A stretch of 64,000 nt of DNA from JB111 sp049856295 (GTDB lineage: Bacteria > Actinomycetota > Actinomycetes > Actinomycetales > Actinomycetaceae), in contig NZ_JBNDMZ010000001.1 of assembly GCF_049856295.1 (NCBI RefSeq), positions 310,001 through 374,000 on the forward strand, written 5' to 3'. A program made the position numbers and the translations under genes. How positions within the stretch are numbered: position 1 is the stretch's first letter; each line of letters starts with the position of its first letter. Below the pieces are notes generated by a model, which did no database searches, was not told the origin of the DNA, and saw nothing but the letters and a program-made list of their open reading frames with translations. Shown piece after piece: positions 1-8,468 of the stretch.

Positions 1-1
1 G

Positions 2-667
2 CCGGAGCTGCCCGGGGTGGAGCGAGTGGTGGAGGCGCTGGTGGCCGGTGGGGCGGTGCCGTCGTTCGGCCACACCGACGCCGATGCGGCGACGACGCGC
101 GCGGCGATCGAGCACGCGGTGGGGGTGCTCGGGGACGCCCGCCCGACGGTCACGCACCTGTTCAACGGCATGCGCCCGTTCGACCACCGCGACCCGGGTC
201 CGATCCCCGCGATCGTGTCGGCGGCCGCGCGGGGGCTCGTCGTCGTCGAGCTCGTGGGCGACGGCGTCCACCTCGACGTCTCGCTGGTGCGCGACGTGGT
301 CGAGACGATCGGCCGCGACGCAGCCGTCCTCATCACCGACTCGATCGCCGCCACCGGCATGCCCGACGGCGACCACCAGCTCGCCGGGATGCGGGTGACC
401 GTGACCGACGGGGTCGCCAGACTCACGGACGGCGGGGCGCTCGCCGGCAGCACGAGTCACCTCATCGACGTCGTGCGGACCGTCCACCGCGCCGGCGTCC
501 CGCTCGTCGACGCGGTGTACATGGCGTCCGCGGGGCCGGCCAGGGTGCTGGGGTTGTCCGACGTCGGCGTGCTCGTCCCTGGCGCCGGCGCAGACGTGCT
601 CCTCACCGACGCCGATCTTCAGCCGACGAGCGTCGTGTGGAACGGAGAAGTCGTCGCCGCGAGCTGA
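2..667 (+). CDS. nagA: N-acetylglucosamine-6-phosphate deacetylase, C-terminal part (5' end outside window)
   Basis: This removes the acetyl group from GlcNAc-6-phosphate to give glucosamine-6-phosphate in cytoplasmic amino-sugar catabolism. The reading frame is open from the window edge (residues PELPGVER precede the first internal GTG), so only about the last 221 residues are present. Amidohydrolase-fold landmarks typical of NagA are visible: FGHTDAD, THLFNGM and DGVHLD carry metal- or substrate-binding histidines, and ITDS carries the catalytic aspartate. The C-terminus ends with the usual small beta-sandwich stretch (GADVLLTD...VWNGE). It converges with the minus-strand argF gene. Identification is firm; the N-terminal half cannot be checked here. 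Confidence 0.93.
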   Translation, partial: PELPGVERVVEALVAGGAVPSFGHTDADAATTRAAIEHAVGVLGDARPTVTHLFNGMRPFDHRDPGPIPAIVSAAARGLVVVELVGDGVHLDVSLVRDVVETIGRDAAVLITDSIAATGMPDGDHQLAGMRVTVTDGVARLTDGGALAGSTSHLIDVVRTVHRAGVPLVDAVYMASAGPARVLGLSDVGVLVPGAGADVLLTDADLQPTSVVWNGEVVAAS

Positions 668-672
668 GCCCC

Positions 673-707
673 GCGTTCCTGCGAGTTCGACCCTGCGTTC
701 CTGCGAG
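673..707. repeat. Tandem pair of GCGTTCCTGCGAG, 22-bp period
   Basis: GCGTTCCTGCGAG occurs at 673-685 and again at 695-707 in the 75-bp convergent gap between nagA and argF. Nothing in it looks coding. It resembles a short intergenic repeat, and its 22-bp period matches that of the unrelated repeat at 50647-50688. Function unknown. Confidence 0.6.
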
Positions 708-742
708 CTGCCGACTGCGACCGGCACCCCGCCTCGCTCCGC

Positions 743-1756
743 TCAGGCCCCCGTGAGCGTCGCGACCAGCACGGCCTTGATCGTGTGCATCCGGTTGCCG
801 GCCTGGTCGAACACCTTCGAGGCGGGGGAGCGGAAGACCTCGTCGGTGACCTCGAGGGCGTCCATGCCGGTGGTCTCGTAGACGTCGCGGCCGACCGCGG
901 TGCCGAGGTCGTGGAACGCCGGCAGGCAGTGGAGGAAGATCGCGGCCGGGTTCCCCGTCGCGGCCATGACCTCGCTCGTCACCTGGTAGTCGCGCAGCGC
1001 GGCCACGCGCTCCGCCCACACCTCCTTCTTCTCGCCCATGGACACCCACACGTCGGTGGACACGGCGTCGGCGCCGCGTACCCCCTCGGCGACGTCGGAC
1101 GTCAGCGTGATCCGGGCGCCCGTGGTCTCCGCGATCCCGCGCGCGGCATCGACCACGTCGGCCGGCGGCTGGTACGCCTCCGGCGCGACGATCCGCACGT
1201 CCATCCCCAGCAGCGCCGAGGAGACGAGGAGGGAGCGGCCGGTGTTGAAGCGGGCGTCGCCGAGGTAGGCGTGCACCACGTCCGAGAACGGCTTGGCCAC
1301 ATGCTCGCGGATCGTCAGGGCGTCGGCGAGCATCTGGGTGGGGTGCCAGGCGTCGGTCAGGCCGTTGTAGACGGGGACGCCGCCGTGCTCGGCGAGGGTC
1401 TCGACGGTGGCCTGGTGGTCGCCGCGGTACTCGATGGCGTCGTACATCTGGCCAAGCACGGCGGCGGTGTCCGCGATCGACTCCTTGTGCCCAATCTGCG
1501 AGCCCGACGGGTCGAGGTACGTGGTCGCGGCCCCCTGGTGGGCGGCGGCGACCTCGAACGCTGCGCGCGTCCGCGTGGAGGTCTTCTCGAAGATGAGCGC
1601 GACCGCCTTGCCCGTCAGCCGCCGCTCCTCACGCCCCTCGCGTCGCTCGGCCTTCAGCTGCTCCGCGAGGTCGACGAGGTGCAGCCACTCCGCCGGCGTG
1701 AAGTCGAGCTCCTTGAGCAGGTGGCGGCCGGTGAGGTCGATGGGGGCGCTGGTCAT
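743..1756 (-). CDS. argF: Ornithine carbamoyltransferase
   Basis: This transfers carbamoyl from carbamoyl phosphate to ornithine to form citrulline (arginine synthesis), or runs in reverse in the arginine deiminase pathway. The 337-residue length fits the family. The carbamoyl-phosphate motif STRTR lies at residues 60-64, HPTQ at 138-141, the ornithine-binding DVWVSMG at 235-241, and the active-site HCLP at 276-279. It sits alone, divergent from the tctB operon, with no arcA or arcC beside it in this window. Anabolic ArgF and catabolic ArcB cannot be told apart by motifs alone, so the symbol is the default choice. The ATG at 1756 starts right before the conserved N-terminal segment. Confidence 0.93.
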   Translation of the reverse strand: MTSAPIDLTGRHLLKELDFTPAEWLHLVDLAEQLKAERREGREERRLTGKAVALIFEKTSTRTRAAFEVAAAHQGAATTYLDPSGSQIGHKESIADTAAVLGQMYDAIEYRGDHQATVETLAEHGGVPVYNGLTDAWHPTQMLADALTIREHVAKPFSDVVHAYLGDARFNTGRSLLVSSALLGMDVRIVAPEAYQPPADVVDAARGIAETTGARITLTSDVAEGVRGADAVSTDVWVSMGEKKEVWAERVAALRDYQVTSEVMAATGNPAAIFLHCLPAFHDLGTAVGRDVYETTGMDALEVTDEVFRSPASKVFDQAGNRMHTIKAVLVATLTGA

Positions 1757-1868
1757 GGCCCAATCGTACGGACGTCACGGAACACGTCCGACGACGAACA
1801 TCGCCCGGCCAGGCGCCCGCCGCGCGGTGTGCGGACCCAGAACAACGGAGTGTGTCCGGTCGGGCAAT

Positions 1869-1884
1869 GTACCCGAACGGGTAC
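1869..1884 (+). promoter_or_regulatory. Island operator A (upstream of tctB operon)
   Basis: A 16-bp inverted repeat, GTACCCG-AA-CGGGTAC, lies 97 bp before the tctB start. A -10-like CATAGT begins at 1906, 29.5 bp from the palindrome centre at 1876.5. This is the most symmetric member of a nine-site family found before the island's transcription units. It is inferred to be an activator site for the tctBAC operon. Confidence 0.72.
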
Positions 1885-1981
1885 TTAACGGTCGATGCAC
1901 TCACCCATAGTGTCGAGCACCACATACTCGACGCACGGCCGAGCAATGACGCATCGACCCACGTGACGGAGAAGTCCACGT

Positions 1982-2608
1982 ATGACCCACGTTTTTTCCG
2001 GCGGCAATCAGACGAATGAATCTACGCTCGACGACGGGAACTCGAAAGGTATCGGGCCGAAATACAGTCAGACGGGCGATCTTGTGGTGCAGGTCGTTTT
2101 CCTGGTCGTTGGAGTTCTGGTAGCACGTCAGGGATTCGACATCGGACTGTCGGCCGAACGTGGTTCGCTCGGGGCCGGGATGGTCCCGGCAGTCGTCGGC
2201 TCGGTGATGGCGATACTGGCCGGTACCCTCCTCGCCATATCGGGCAAGCGGCGACTCGAGGTCCGACGTCGCTCCGCGGCCACGAACGCCGTAGATTCGC
2301 ACGACGGCGTTGGCGCCGAGGGTGCAGCGAGTACGTCCGCTTCTTCCTCTGACAATGCGACCGGCGAACCGACCGATGCCATGTGGAAACGCTGGGTCAA
2401 CGTCGCCGGGCTGATAGCACTGGCGCTCGTGATCCCGGTCGTGGGGCTCGCTCCGGCCGTGGGCATCTATGTCTTTCTGGTGTCATTCTTGATCGAACGG
2501 TGGAAGATTGTCTACAGCCTCTTGTTCGCCGTTGCGATCGGCGGGGCGGTCTGGCTCATCTTCCAAGAGCTCCTTTCCGTGCCCGTGCCCACCGGATTCC
2601 TCGGTTGA
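1982..2608 (+). CDS. tctB: Tripartite tricarboxylate transporter small membrane subunit, TctB family
   Basis: Small membrane subunit of a TctABC-type secondary carboxylate importer. The 208-residue protein has a hydrophobic segment at about residues 33-50 (VVQVVFLVVGVLVA), another near 72-90, a hydrophilic Ser/Ala-rich loop at about 95-135, and two or three helices in the last 70 residues (WVNVAGLIALALVIPVVGL onward). GGAGAAG precedes the ATG. It is the first gene of an operon with tctA 6 bp downstream and the binding protein after that. The first third is clearly less GC-rich than neighbouring genes (AAA, ATA and TTT codons), which suggests recent acquisition. The subunit class rests on gene order and hydropathy more than on motifs. 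Confidence 0.82.
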   Translation: MTHVFSGGNQTNESTLDDGNSKGIGPKYSQTGDLVVQVVFLVVGVLVARQGFDIGLSAERGSLGAGMVPAVVGSVMAILAGTLLAISGKRRLEVRRRSAATNAVDSHDGVGAEGAASTSASSSDNATGEPTDAMWKRWVNVAGLIALALVIPVVGLAPAVGIYVFLVSFLIERWKIVYSLLFAVAIGGAVWLIFQELLSVPVPTGFLG

Positions 2609-2614
2609 TGCGCG

Positions 2615-4114
2615 ATGGGTGACATTCTTCTCGGCCTGCAAACGGCTTTCACAGCGACGAACCTGCTCTACTGCCTGCTCGGAGTCACGCTCGGCACCGT
2701 GATCGGGATGCTTCCCGGGCTCGGTTCTGCCTCGGGGGTGGGCTTGCTCCTTCCCTTGACGTTCGGGCTCGAACCAGTCACCGCCATCATCATGCTGGCT
2801 GGCATCTACTACGGATCTCAGTACGGCGGGACGATCTCCTCGGTCCTCATCGGAGCGCCTGGTGAAGCAGCCACGGCCGTGACCGTGCTGGAGGGCCATC
2901 AGATGGCCCAGCGCGGACGCGCCGGACAAGCTCTTGCGATTGCCGCCATCGCCTCGTTCGTTGCAGGCCTGCTGAGCCTCATCGTCGTGATGTTCGTGTC
3001 GCCCCTGCTTGCCGACGTCGCGCTCCGGTTCGGGCCCCCGGAGATGGTCGCCGTCATCCTGCTGGCGCTTGTCGCCACGGTCGGCATCACCGACGGCAGC
3101 CGGATCAAGGGGCTGCTGTGCCTGGGTCTGGGCCTGATCGTGGCGACGGTGGGCATCGACCCGGTACTCGGGACCGAGCGCTTCACATTCGGCCGCATCG
3201 AGCTGCTCGGCGGACTCGGCTTCATCGAGGTCGTGATCGGCGTGTTCGCGATCGCGGAGATCCTCCGGAACGTCTCCGCCCGCCACTTCAGGCAGGTCTC
3301 GCGTCCGTCGTGGAAGGAGATGATGCTGTCCAAGAGCGACATCAAGGACAGCAGTGGCCCGATTCTTCGAGGAAGTGCGATCGGCACGGTGATGGGAGTC
3401 GTGCCGGGCGCAGGGTCGACGCTCGCCTCGTTCGCAAGCTACGGCGTCGAACGTGTTCGTGCCGGGGGCCGGGGATTTGGGCGCGGTGCCATTCAGGGTG
3501 TTGCGGGCCCCGAGGCGGCGAACAACGCCGGTGCCAACGGTTCGTTCATCCCCACGCTCTCGCTCGGCATTCCTGGATCAGCGACTACGGCGGTGCTCCT
3601 CGGAGCGCTGACACTTCACGGTATCCAGCCCGGACCTCTCCTCATCGAGCAGCAGCCCGTTCTGGTCTGGGGGGTTCTGTGCTCGTTCCTCATCGGCAAC
3701 GCGATCCTGCTGATCCTCAACCTGCCGCTCGCCCCGGCCTTCGCATCTGTACTCACGGTGCCTTACAAGCGGCTCTATCCCGTGATCTTCGCAGTGTGCA
3801 TCATCGGTGCCTATGCCGTCGAGAACACCATGACGGGGGTCTGGGTGGCCCTGGTGTTCGGCGTCGTGGGCTATTTCCTGCAGAAGTATGACTACCCGTT
3901 GCTCCCACTCATTCTTGGTCTCATTCTTGGCCCGATGCTCGAACAAGGGCTGGCGCAGTCCGTGCAGATGGGCGGCGGAAACTACGGGATCTTCATCGAT
4001 CGCCCACTAGCGATGGTCTTTCTTGCTCTGGCCCTGCTTGCCCTCGTGGTCCCCGCAGTCACCCGTCTCATCAAGAAGAAGAGAGCGGCGGCCATCCGGA
4101 TGGAGAAGGTCTGA
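2615..4114 (+). CDS. tctA: Tripartite tricarboxylate transporter large permease, TctA family
   Basis: Large membrane subunit that carries the substrate pathway of a TctABC carboxylate importer. At 499 residues it has the normal length and is hydrophobic throughout, with 10-12 predicted helices. The two TctA signature repeats are present: GLGSASGVGLLLPLTFGL followed by IYYGSQYGGTISSVLIG in the N-half, and GVVPGAGSTLASFASYGVE followed by NGSFIPTLSLGIPGSATTAV in the C-half. The ATG at 2615 is 6 bp after tctB. TctC-type partners of this family bind citrate, other carboxylates and, in known cases, aromatic carboxylates such as terephthalate. In this context an aromatic or dicarboxylic acid is the likely cargo, but the ligand is not determined. 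Confidence 0.94.
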   Translation: MGDILLGLQTAFTATNLLYCLLGVTLGTVIGMLPGLGSASGVGLLLPLTFGLEPVTAIIMLAGIYYGSQYGGTISSVLIGAPGEAATAVTVLEGHQMAQRGRAGQALAIAAIASFVAGLLSLIVVMFVSPLLADVALRFGPPEMVAVILLALVATVGITDGSRIKGLLCLGLGLIVATVGIDPVLGTERFTFGRIELLGGLGFIEVVIGVFAIAEILRNVSARHFRQVSRPSWKEMMLSKSDIKDSSGPILRGSAIGTVMGVVPGAGSTLASFASYGVERVRAGGRGFGRGAIQGVAGPEAANNAGANGSFIPTLSLGIPGSATTAVLLGALTLHGIQPGPLLIEQQPVLVWGVLCSFLIGNAILLILNLPLAPAFASVLTVPYKRLYPVIFAVCIIGAYAVENTMTGVWVALVFGVVGYFLQKYDYPLLPLILGLILGPMLEQGLAQSVQMGGGNYGIFIDRPLAMVFLALALLALVVPAVTRLIKKKRAAAIRMEKV

Positions 4115-4214
4115 CGGAGGGCGGGGCCGGAGAGGAAACAACGGCCGCCCCACGACATCAGTCCACAGATTTGAGCACGAACTCGGCGTCCACGTTGACC
4201 GTAGGGAGAAGAAC

Positions 4215-5204
4215 ATGACACACCGAACTCGCAGGACGCGGGCACTCGCCGCACTGGCCGGATCGACGTTGATCCTGGCCGCCTGTTCCAGCAGTGACGA
4301 CAACGGCGGCGGCGAGGGGGGCGGGGATGGCGCGTGGTCGCCGGAGCGGGACGTGAACTACGTCGTGCCGGCCAACGCCGGCGGTGGACAGGACTTGTTC
4401 GCGCGGGCGATGGCCGACTCGTTCGCACAGACGGACGACTCGGTCACCGTCGTGGTGGAGAACCGTCCGGGTGGCTCGAGCGCGACCGGATCCTCCTATG
4501 TGCAGCAGCAGGAGGGAGACCCGCACTTTCTCCTGACCGCGACGATCTCGACCCTGTCACTGCCGATCACGACGGACGTCAGCTACACGTGGGAGAGCTT
4601 CACCCCGATCGCCATGGTCGGTACGGACGTGTCCATCGCCGTGGTGCGGGCGGACTCCGAGTGGGACTCGCTTGAGGCTGTCGTCGAGGACGCGGCAAAC
4701 GTCCGGGCGGGAGTTGCCGGTCAGGACGGACCGGACTCCGTCACGCTCGACGTCCTCATCAACGAGACCGGCTCCGAGTTCGACCGCGTGGTCTTCCAGT
4801 CGGGCGCCGAGATCGTCACCGCGATTCTGGCAGGCAACATCGAGATGGCGATCGTCAACCCCAACGAGGTAGCGGGCCAGCTGGAGAGCGGCGACCTTGT
4901 CGCCATAGCCGTGTTTGCGGACGAACGCTACCCGGAGGACTCCGACCTGGGCGACATTCCGACCGCCGCCGAGCAGGGATACGACGTCGCGGTCAGCCAG
5001 CTGAGAGGTGTGCTCGCGCCTCCCGGAATCACCGACGAGCAGCGGACCTACTGGGAAGACATGGTCGAGGCCTACACCGAGACCGAGGCTTACGACACCT
5101 ACATCGAGTCCTCCCTGCTTCAGCCACAGTTCCTCACGGGTGAGGAGCTTGAGAACTACCTCGCCGAGCAGGAGGAACTCCTGCAGGGCGTCCTGGGCGA
5201 GTAG
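4215..5204 (+). CDS. tctC: TctC/Bug-family solute-binding lipoprotein
   Basis: Extracytoplasmic receptor of the TctABC importer. The ATG at 4215 is preceded by AGGGAGAAG and gives a 329-residue lipoprotein precursor: positively charged MTHRTRRTR, a hydrophobic core, lipobox LAAC at about residues 21-24, then a Ser/Asp/Gly linker. The mature part has Bug-family features, including the early VPANAGGGQDLFARAM ligand loop and VVENRPGGSSATG. The hinge region YDVAVSQLRGVLAPPGI and the C-terminal lobe follow. An upstream in-frame start at 4023 would overlap tctA and is rejected. Lipid anchoring fits a Gram-positive cell. The ligand is presumably an organic acid handled by the island. Confidence 0.92.
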   Translation: MTHRTRRTRALAALAGSTLILAACSSSDDNGGGEGGGDGAWSPERDVNYVVPANAGGGQDLFARAMADSFAQTDDSVTVVVENRPGGSSATGSSYVQQQEGDPHFLLTATISTLSLPITTDVSYTWESFTPIAMVGTDVSIAVVRADSEWDSLEAVVEDAANVRAGVAGQDGPDSVTLDVLINETGSEFDRVVFQSGAEIVTAILAGNIEMAIVNPNEVAGQLESGDLVAIAVFADERYPEDSDLGDIPTAAEQGYDVAVSQLRGVLAPPGITDEQRTYWEDMVEAYTETEAYDTYIESSLLQPQFLTGEELENYLAEQEELLQGVLGE

Positions 5205-5243
5205 TCGCCACCTGATTCACGAGCCAGTTAACAAGGAGTGCTG

Positions 5244-6335
5244 ATGTCCAGGATCGTCGAGGCCCACAGCTGGATCCTGCGGATCCCCCTGCCGGGCGAC
5301 CACCGCGTCGGTGATGAGAAGGACCACAACATGGCGGGTGTCACGCTGAAGACCGAGGACGGTCACATCGGCCGCGGTTTCGGTTTCACCGTCGAGTGGG
5401 ACGGTGCCCCCGCCATCAAGTCGGTCATCGATTCGGTGCTCCTTCCCGCTGTCATCGGCCGCAGGAGCTACGACGTGGCCGACATCTGGCGCAAGAGCAT
5501 GCTCAGGCTCGACCGCGTCCGGCGCGGACTTGCGTCGATCGCGATCGGTGCCGTGGACATGGCCTTGTGGGACCTTGCCGCGGTGGAGCGTGGAATCTCG
5601 CTGGCAGACCATGCCGGCAAGGTCGTGACATCGGTTCCCGCATACTCGAGCGGCCAGTTCGCTCCGACGCTTCCGATGGAAAAGGTCATCGAGAACGTCC
5701 ACAAGCAGCTGGAGATGAGTCTGACGGCGGTCAAGCTCCGCGTGGGTATCGACCCGGAGAACGACATCAGCCGAATCAAGGCACTGCGTTCCGAGTTCGG
5801 TGAGTCGCTGCGCATCATGTGCGATGCGAACCAGCGCCTGCTTCTGCCCGAGGCGATCTCGCTCGGGCGCAGGCTTGCTGACCTCGGCGTCTACTGGTTC
5901 GAGGAGCCGATGGATGCGCGCGACGTCGCCGGTCACTCAGCACTTGCCAGGGCTATCGACGTGCCCATTGCAGTCGGAGAGCACCTCCAGAGCGCCGGGG
6001 AGTTCCAGGAGTACGCCCGTCGCGGCGCAGCCCATCTCCTGCAACCGGATGTCGGACAGCTCGCCGGCCCGACGGAGTTCTTCCAGATTGCCAACGTCGC
6101 GCTGTCCGAGGGTGCCGCACTTGCCCCGCACTTCCTGCCCGAGATTCATATCCACCTCATGGCTGCCTACCCGAACGCTGCCTATCTCGAGCAGTTCCCC
6201 TGGGCCGACGAGTGGCTCGTCAACACGTTGAAGTTCGAGAACGGGCACGCACGTGTCCCCGACACCGTTGGCCACGGTTTCGACCTGCTGCCCGACGCCA
6301 TCGAGCAGTTCCTCGTCGCTGGGCAGTGGGACTAA
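5244..6335 (+). CDS. Mandelate racemase/muconate lactonizing enzyme family protein (enolase superfamily)
   Basis: A probable cytoplasmic Mg-dependent acid-sugar dehydratase, racemase or cycloisomerase that abstracts a proton alpha to a carboxylate. The ATG at 5244 is 6 bp after AAGGAG; a GTG at 5238 lies directly on the Shine-Dalgarno and is rejected. That gives 363 residues. The N-terminal capping domain is followed by a barrel with AVKLRVG (KxR in place of the common KxK), metal ligands in CDANQ, WFEEP and GEHLQ, and the His-Asp dyad region LQPDVGQ...APHFLPEIH. Mandelate racemase, galactarate dehydratase and related activities all fit. It is co-transcribed with the Tct importer and overlaps the next gene by one base (TAATG). 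Confidence 0.85.
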   Translation: MSRIVEAHSWILRIPLPGDHRVGDEKDHNMAGVTLKTEDGHIGRGFGFTVEWDGAPAIKSVIDSVLLPAVIGRRSYDVADIWRKSMLRLDRVRRGLASIAIGAVDMALWDLAAVERGISLADHAGKVVTSVPAYSSGQFAPTLPMEKVIENVHKQLEMSLTAVKLRVGIDPENDISRIKALRSEFGESLRIMCDANQRLLLPEAISLGRRLADLGVYWFEEPMDARDVAGHSALARAIDVPIAVGEHLQSAGEFQEYARRGAAHLLQPDVGQLAGPTEFFQIANVALSEGAALAPHFLPEIHIHLMAAYPNAAYLEQFPWADEWLVNTLKFENGHARVPDTVGHGFDLLPDAIEQFLVAGQWD

Positions 6336-7273
6336 TGTCCGGCGGTCTGGTGCTGGTCGGCAGGGAGCAGTTCCGTCGTTCGCTCGTCGAGAGCGCCCTC
6401 GACGAGGCGGGACTCGAATGGGCCCTGCTCGAGGAGCCGGGCGCGCGAGCCGACCAGCTTCTCGAACGGGCAGTCGCGCTCGTCGTCCCACCTGAGCGGA
6501 TCCTGTCCGAGGACGAGGTGGGACGGGCACGCGAGCTGCGCGCCGTGGTCAGCCCGGTCATCGGGACCAACCACCTGCCGCTCAAGGCGCTGGCGCACAG
6601 GGGCGTCCCGGTGGCGCACGGAGCGGCGCCGGAGAACTACGTGGGGATGGCGGAGGCCGCGGTGGGGCTCATGCTGTCGATCGTCCATCACCTCAAGGTG
6701 AAGGAGGCGAACTTGCTGAACCGCGAGGCGCGTCTCACCGATGTCGGTGGACTCCTCAGCACCCGGACAATCGGGCTCGTCGGACTGGGCCGGATCGGGC
6801 GTGCTGTTGCCGAGCGCCTGACGGCCTTCGGCTGCCGGCTCGTCGGCTCAGACCCCCAGGTGGACGAGGTCCACGGTGTCGAGGTGCTCCCGCTCGCGGA
6901 GCTGCTCCGGGTCTCCGACGTCATCAGCATCCAGGTCCCGCTGACCGACGACAGCCGCGCGTTGCTCGACACCGCGGCGTTCCAGACGGTCAAGCCGGGC
7001 GCGTTCGTCGTCAACATCGGCCGCGGAGGCGTGGTTGACGAGGTCGCACTCGCCGAGGCACTCGACCGCGGCCATGTGGCCGGCGCCGCCATCGATGTCT
7101 GGGCGGACGAACCCCCACCTCCGGACCATCCCCTGCTGGGCCGGACGGACGTGATCGCCACATTGCACAACGCAGGGCACAGCAACGAGGCCTACGACAG
7201 GTTGGCCCGGCTCTCGGTGGAGCAGGTCACGCGACTGCTGGCCGGTCGCGAGGCCGTCTACCCCGTCGGCTAG
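6335..7273 (+). CDS. D-2-hydroxyacid dehydrogenase family protein, NAD-dependent
   Basis: An oxidoreductase that interconverts a 2-hydroxy acid and a 2-oxo acid using NAD(P). The ATG overlaps the preceding stop (TAATG), giving 312 residues. The catalytic domain holds VVSPVIGTNHLPL, and the nucleotide-binding domain has GLVGLGRIGRAV. NIGRGGVVDE carries the usual glycine-rich substrate loop, followed by DVWADEPPPPDHPL with the catalytic glutamate. The C-terminal catalytic histidine lies in TLHNAGHS, where most family members have a TPHxAG-like sequence. It is a clear paralogue of the protein at 14357-15331 and may act on the product of the neighbouring enolase-superfamily enzyme. Confidence 0.86.
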   Translation: MSGGLVLVGREQFRRSLVESALDEAGLEWALLEEPGARADQLLERAVALVVPPERILSEDEVGRARELRAVVSPVIGTNHLPLKALAHRGVPVAHGAAPENYVGMAEAAVGLMLSIVHHLKVKEANLLNREARLTDVGGLLSTRTIGLVGLGRIGRAVAERLTAFGCRLVGSDPQVDEVHGVEVLPLAELLRVSDVISIQVPLTDDSRALLDTAAFQTVKPGAFVVNIGRGGVVDEVALAEALDRGHVAGAAIDVWADEPPPPDHPLLGRTDVIATLHNAGHSNEAYDRLARLSVEQVTRLLAGREAVYPVG

Positions 7274-7356
7274 ACGGATCCGTTCCATCTCGAACCTCGT
7301 GGCAGTCCCGTGTCGACAGAAGGCTCCGTTCCTCGTCCCGACGAAAGGCGATCCGC

Positions 7357-8358
7357 ATGACGACAAGCGAGTATCCCGGGAGCGGCGCTGCCGTCGAGCC
7401 GGCGCCCCCCGCCGATCCTGACCGGGGCGTGGCAGCGGTGCAGACTCTGGCCGTCGTGGAGAAGAGCGGCCGCGCGATCGCGTTCCACGACGTCTCCGAC
7501 GGTTCGCTTCTCGAGCGCGTCGAACTCGGCCCGTACCCCCACGAGATGGTGCTCGACAGCGCCCGGCAGAATGCCTACCTCGCCCATTACGGCGTCCGCA
7601 TGTCCGGCAACGTCGGGCCTGGCGGAACGAGCGTCTTCGTCGTCGACCTCGCGAGGCGAAAGCTCGTGCGCACCATCGAGCTGAGCCCGTTCAACCGACT
7701 GCACGGGATTGCCATCGACGACCAGGACCGCCTCTACGTCCTCAGTGAGGAGAAGGGGGTCCTTCTCCGCATCGATGACGCCGCGCATGCCTCGGCACCC
7801 TCGGGCGCGGTTGCGACGGGCGCGATCAAGGCCCACATGGTGGTGACCAACCGCTCGGGCAGCCGGGCCTATGTCACGGGGCTCCTCTCCGGCACCGTGA
7901 GCGCGGTCGACCCCCACGACGCGTCGAGGCCCCCGGTCGTCGCGGCGGTGGGGCCGCTTCCGGAGAGCTGTGCCCTGAGCGACGACGAGACGAGCCTCTT
8001 CGTGGGGGTCCGCGGCGCCAGGGAGATCGTGCAGCTCGACGCCGCGACGCTGCGGCAGGAGAAGCGAGTAGCCGTGCAGGGCGACCCCCTCCGGGTCTAC
8101 GTCGTCCCCGGCGAGGAGACCCTTCTGACCACCGATATCGAGAACCGCACCGTCACCCGTTACGGCGCCGATCTACGTGAGGTGCAGTCCCTGCAGTTCG
8201 ACGCCGTTCCGGCGGGAATCTCGTTCCATCACTCGAAGCCGATCGCGTTCGTGACGCTGCTCGACTCGAACCAGGTCGCGATGGTCGACCTCGAGTCGTT
8301 CACGACGGTCCGGACCATCTCAACCGGCCCGGAGCCCGACGTCACCGCGCTGATCTGA
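7357..8358 (+). CDS. YncE/lactonase-like beta-propeller protein, apparently cytosolic
   Basis: A 333-residue protein with recurrent blade-like units (FHDVSDGSLLERVELG, VFVVDLARRKLVRTIEL, AVDPHDASRPPVVAAVG, IVQLDAATLRQEKRVAV, MVDLESFTTVRTISTG), typical of seven-bladed YVTN/YncE propellers and 6-phosphogluconolactonase-like proteins. The N-terminus is acidic and proline-rich, with no signal peptide. The function is not known. A lactonase acting on a sugar-acid or aromatic lactone would suit the operon, but no catalytic residue can be assigned. AAAGG precedes the ATG. It lies 83 bp after the hydroxyacid dehydrogenase and 110 bp before a DctP gene, probably in the same transcription unit. Confidence 0.7.
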   Translation: MTTSEYPGSGAAVEPAPPADPDRGVAAVQTLAVVEKSGRAIAFHDVSDGSLLERVELGPYPHEMVLDSARQNAYLAHYGVRMSGNVGPGGTSVFVVDLARRKLVRTIELSPFNRLHGIAIDDQDRLYVLSEEKGVLLRIDDAAHASAPSGAVATGAIKAHMVVTNRSGSRAYVTGLLSGTVSAVDPHDASRPPVVAAVGPLPESCALSDDETSLFVGVRGAREIVQLDAATLRQEKRVAVQGDPLRVYVVPGEETLLTTDIENRTVTRYGADLREVQSLQFDAVPAGISFHHSKPIAFVTLLDSNQVAMVDLESFTTVRTISTGPEPDVTALI

Positions 8359-8468
8359 CCGTCCCACACCAAGCGGCGAGAGACGCCGTCACGGACCTGG
8401 TGACGTCGCTGACCATCACCCCCCACCCAAAGCAGTCGCAGTGTTGCGACGTACCCGGAGGCAGACCC

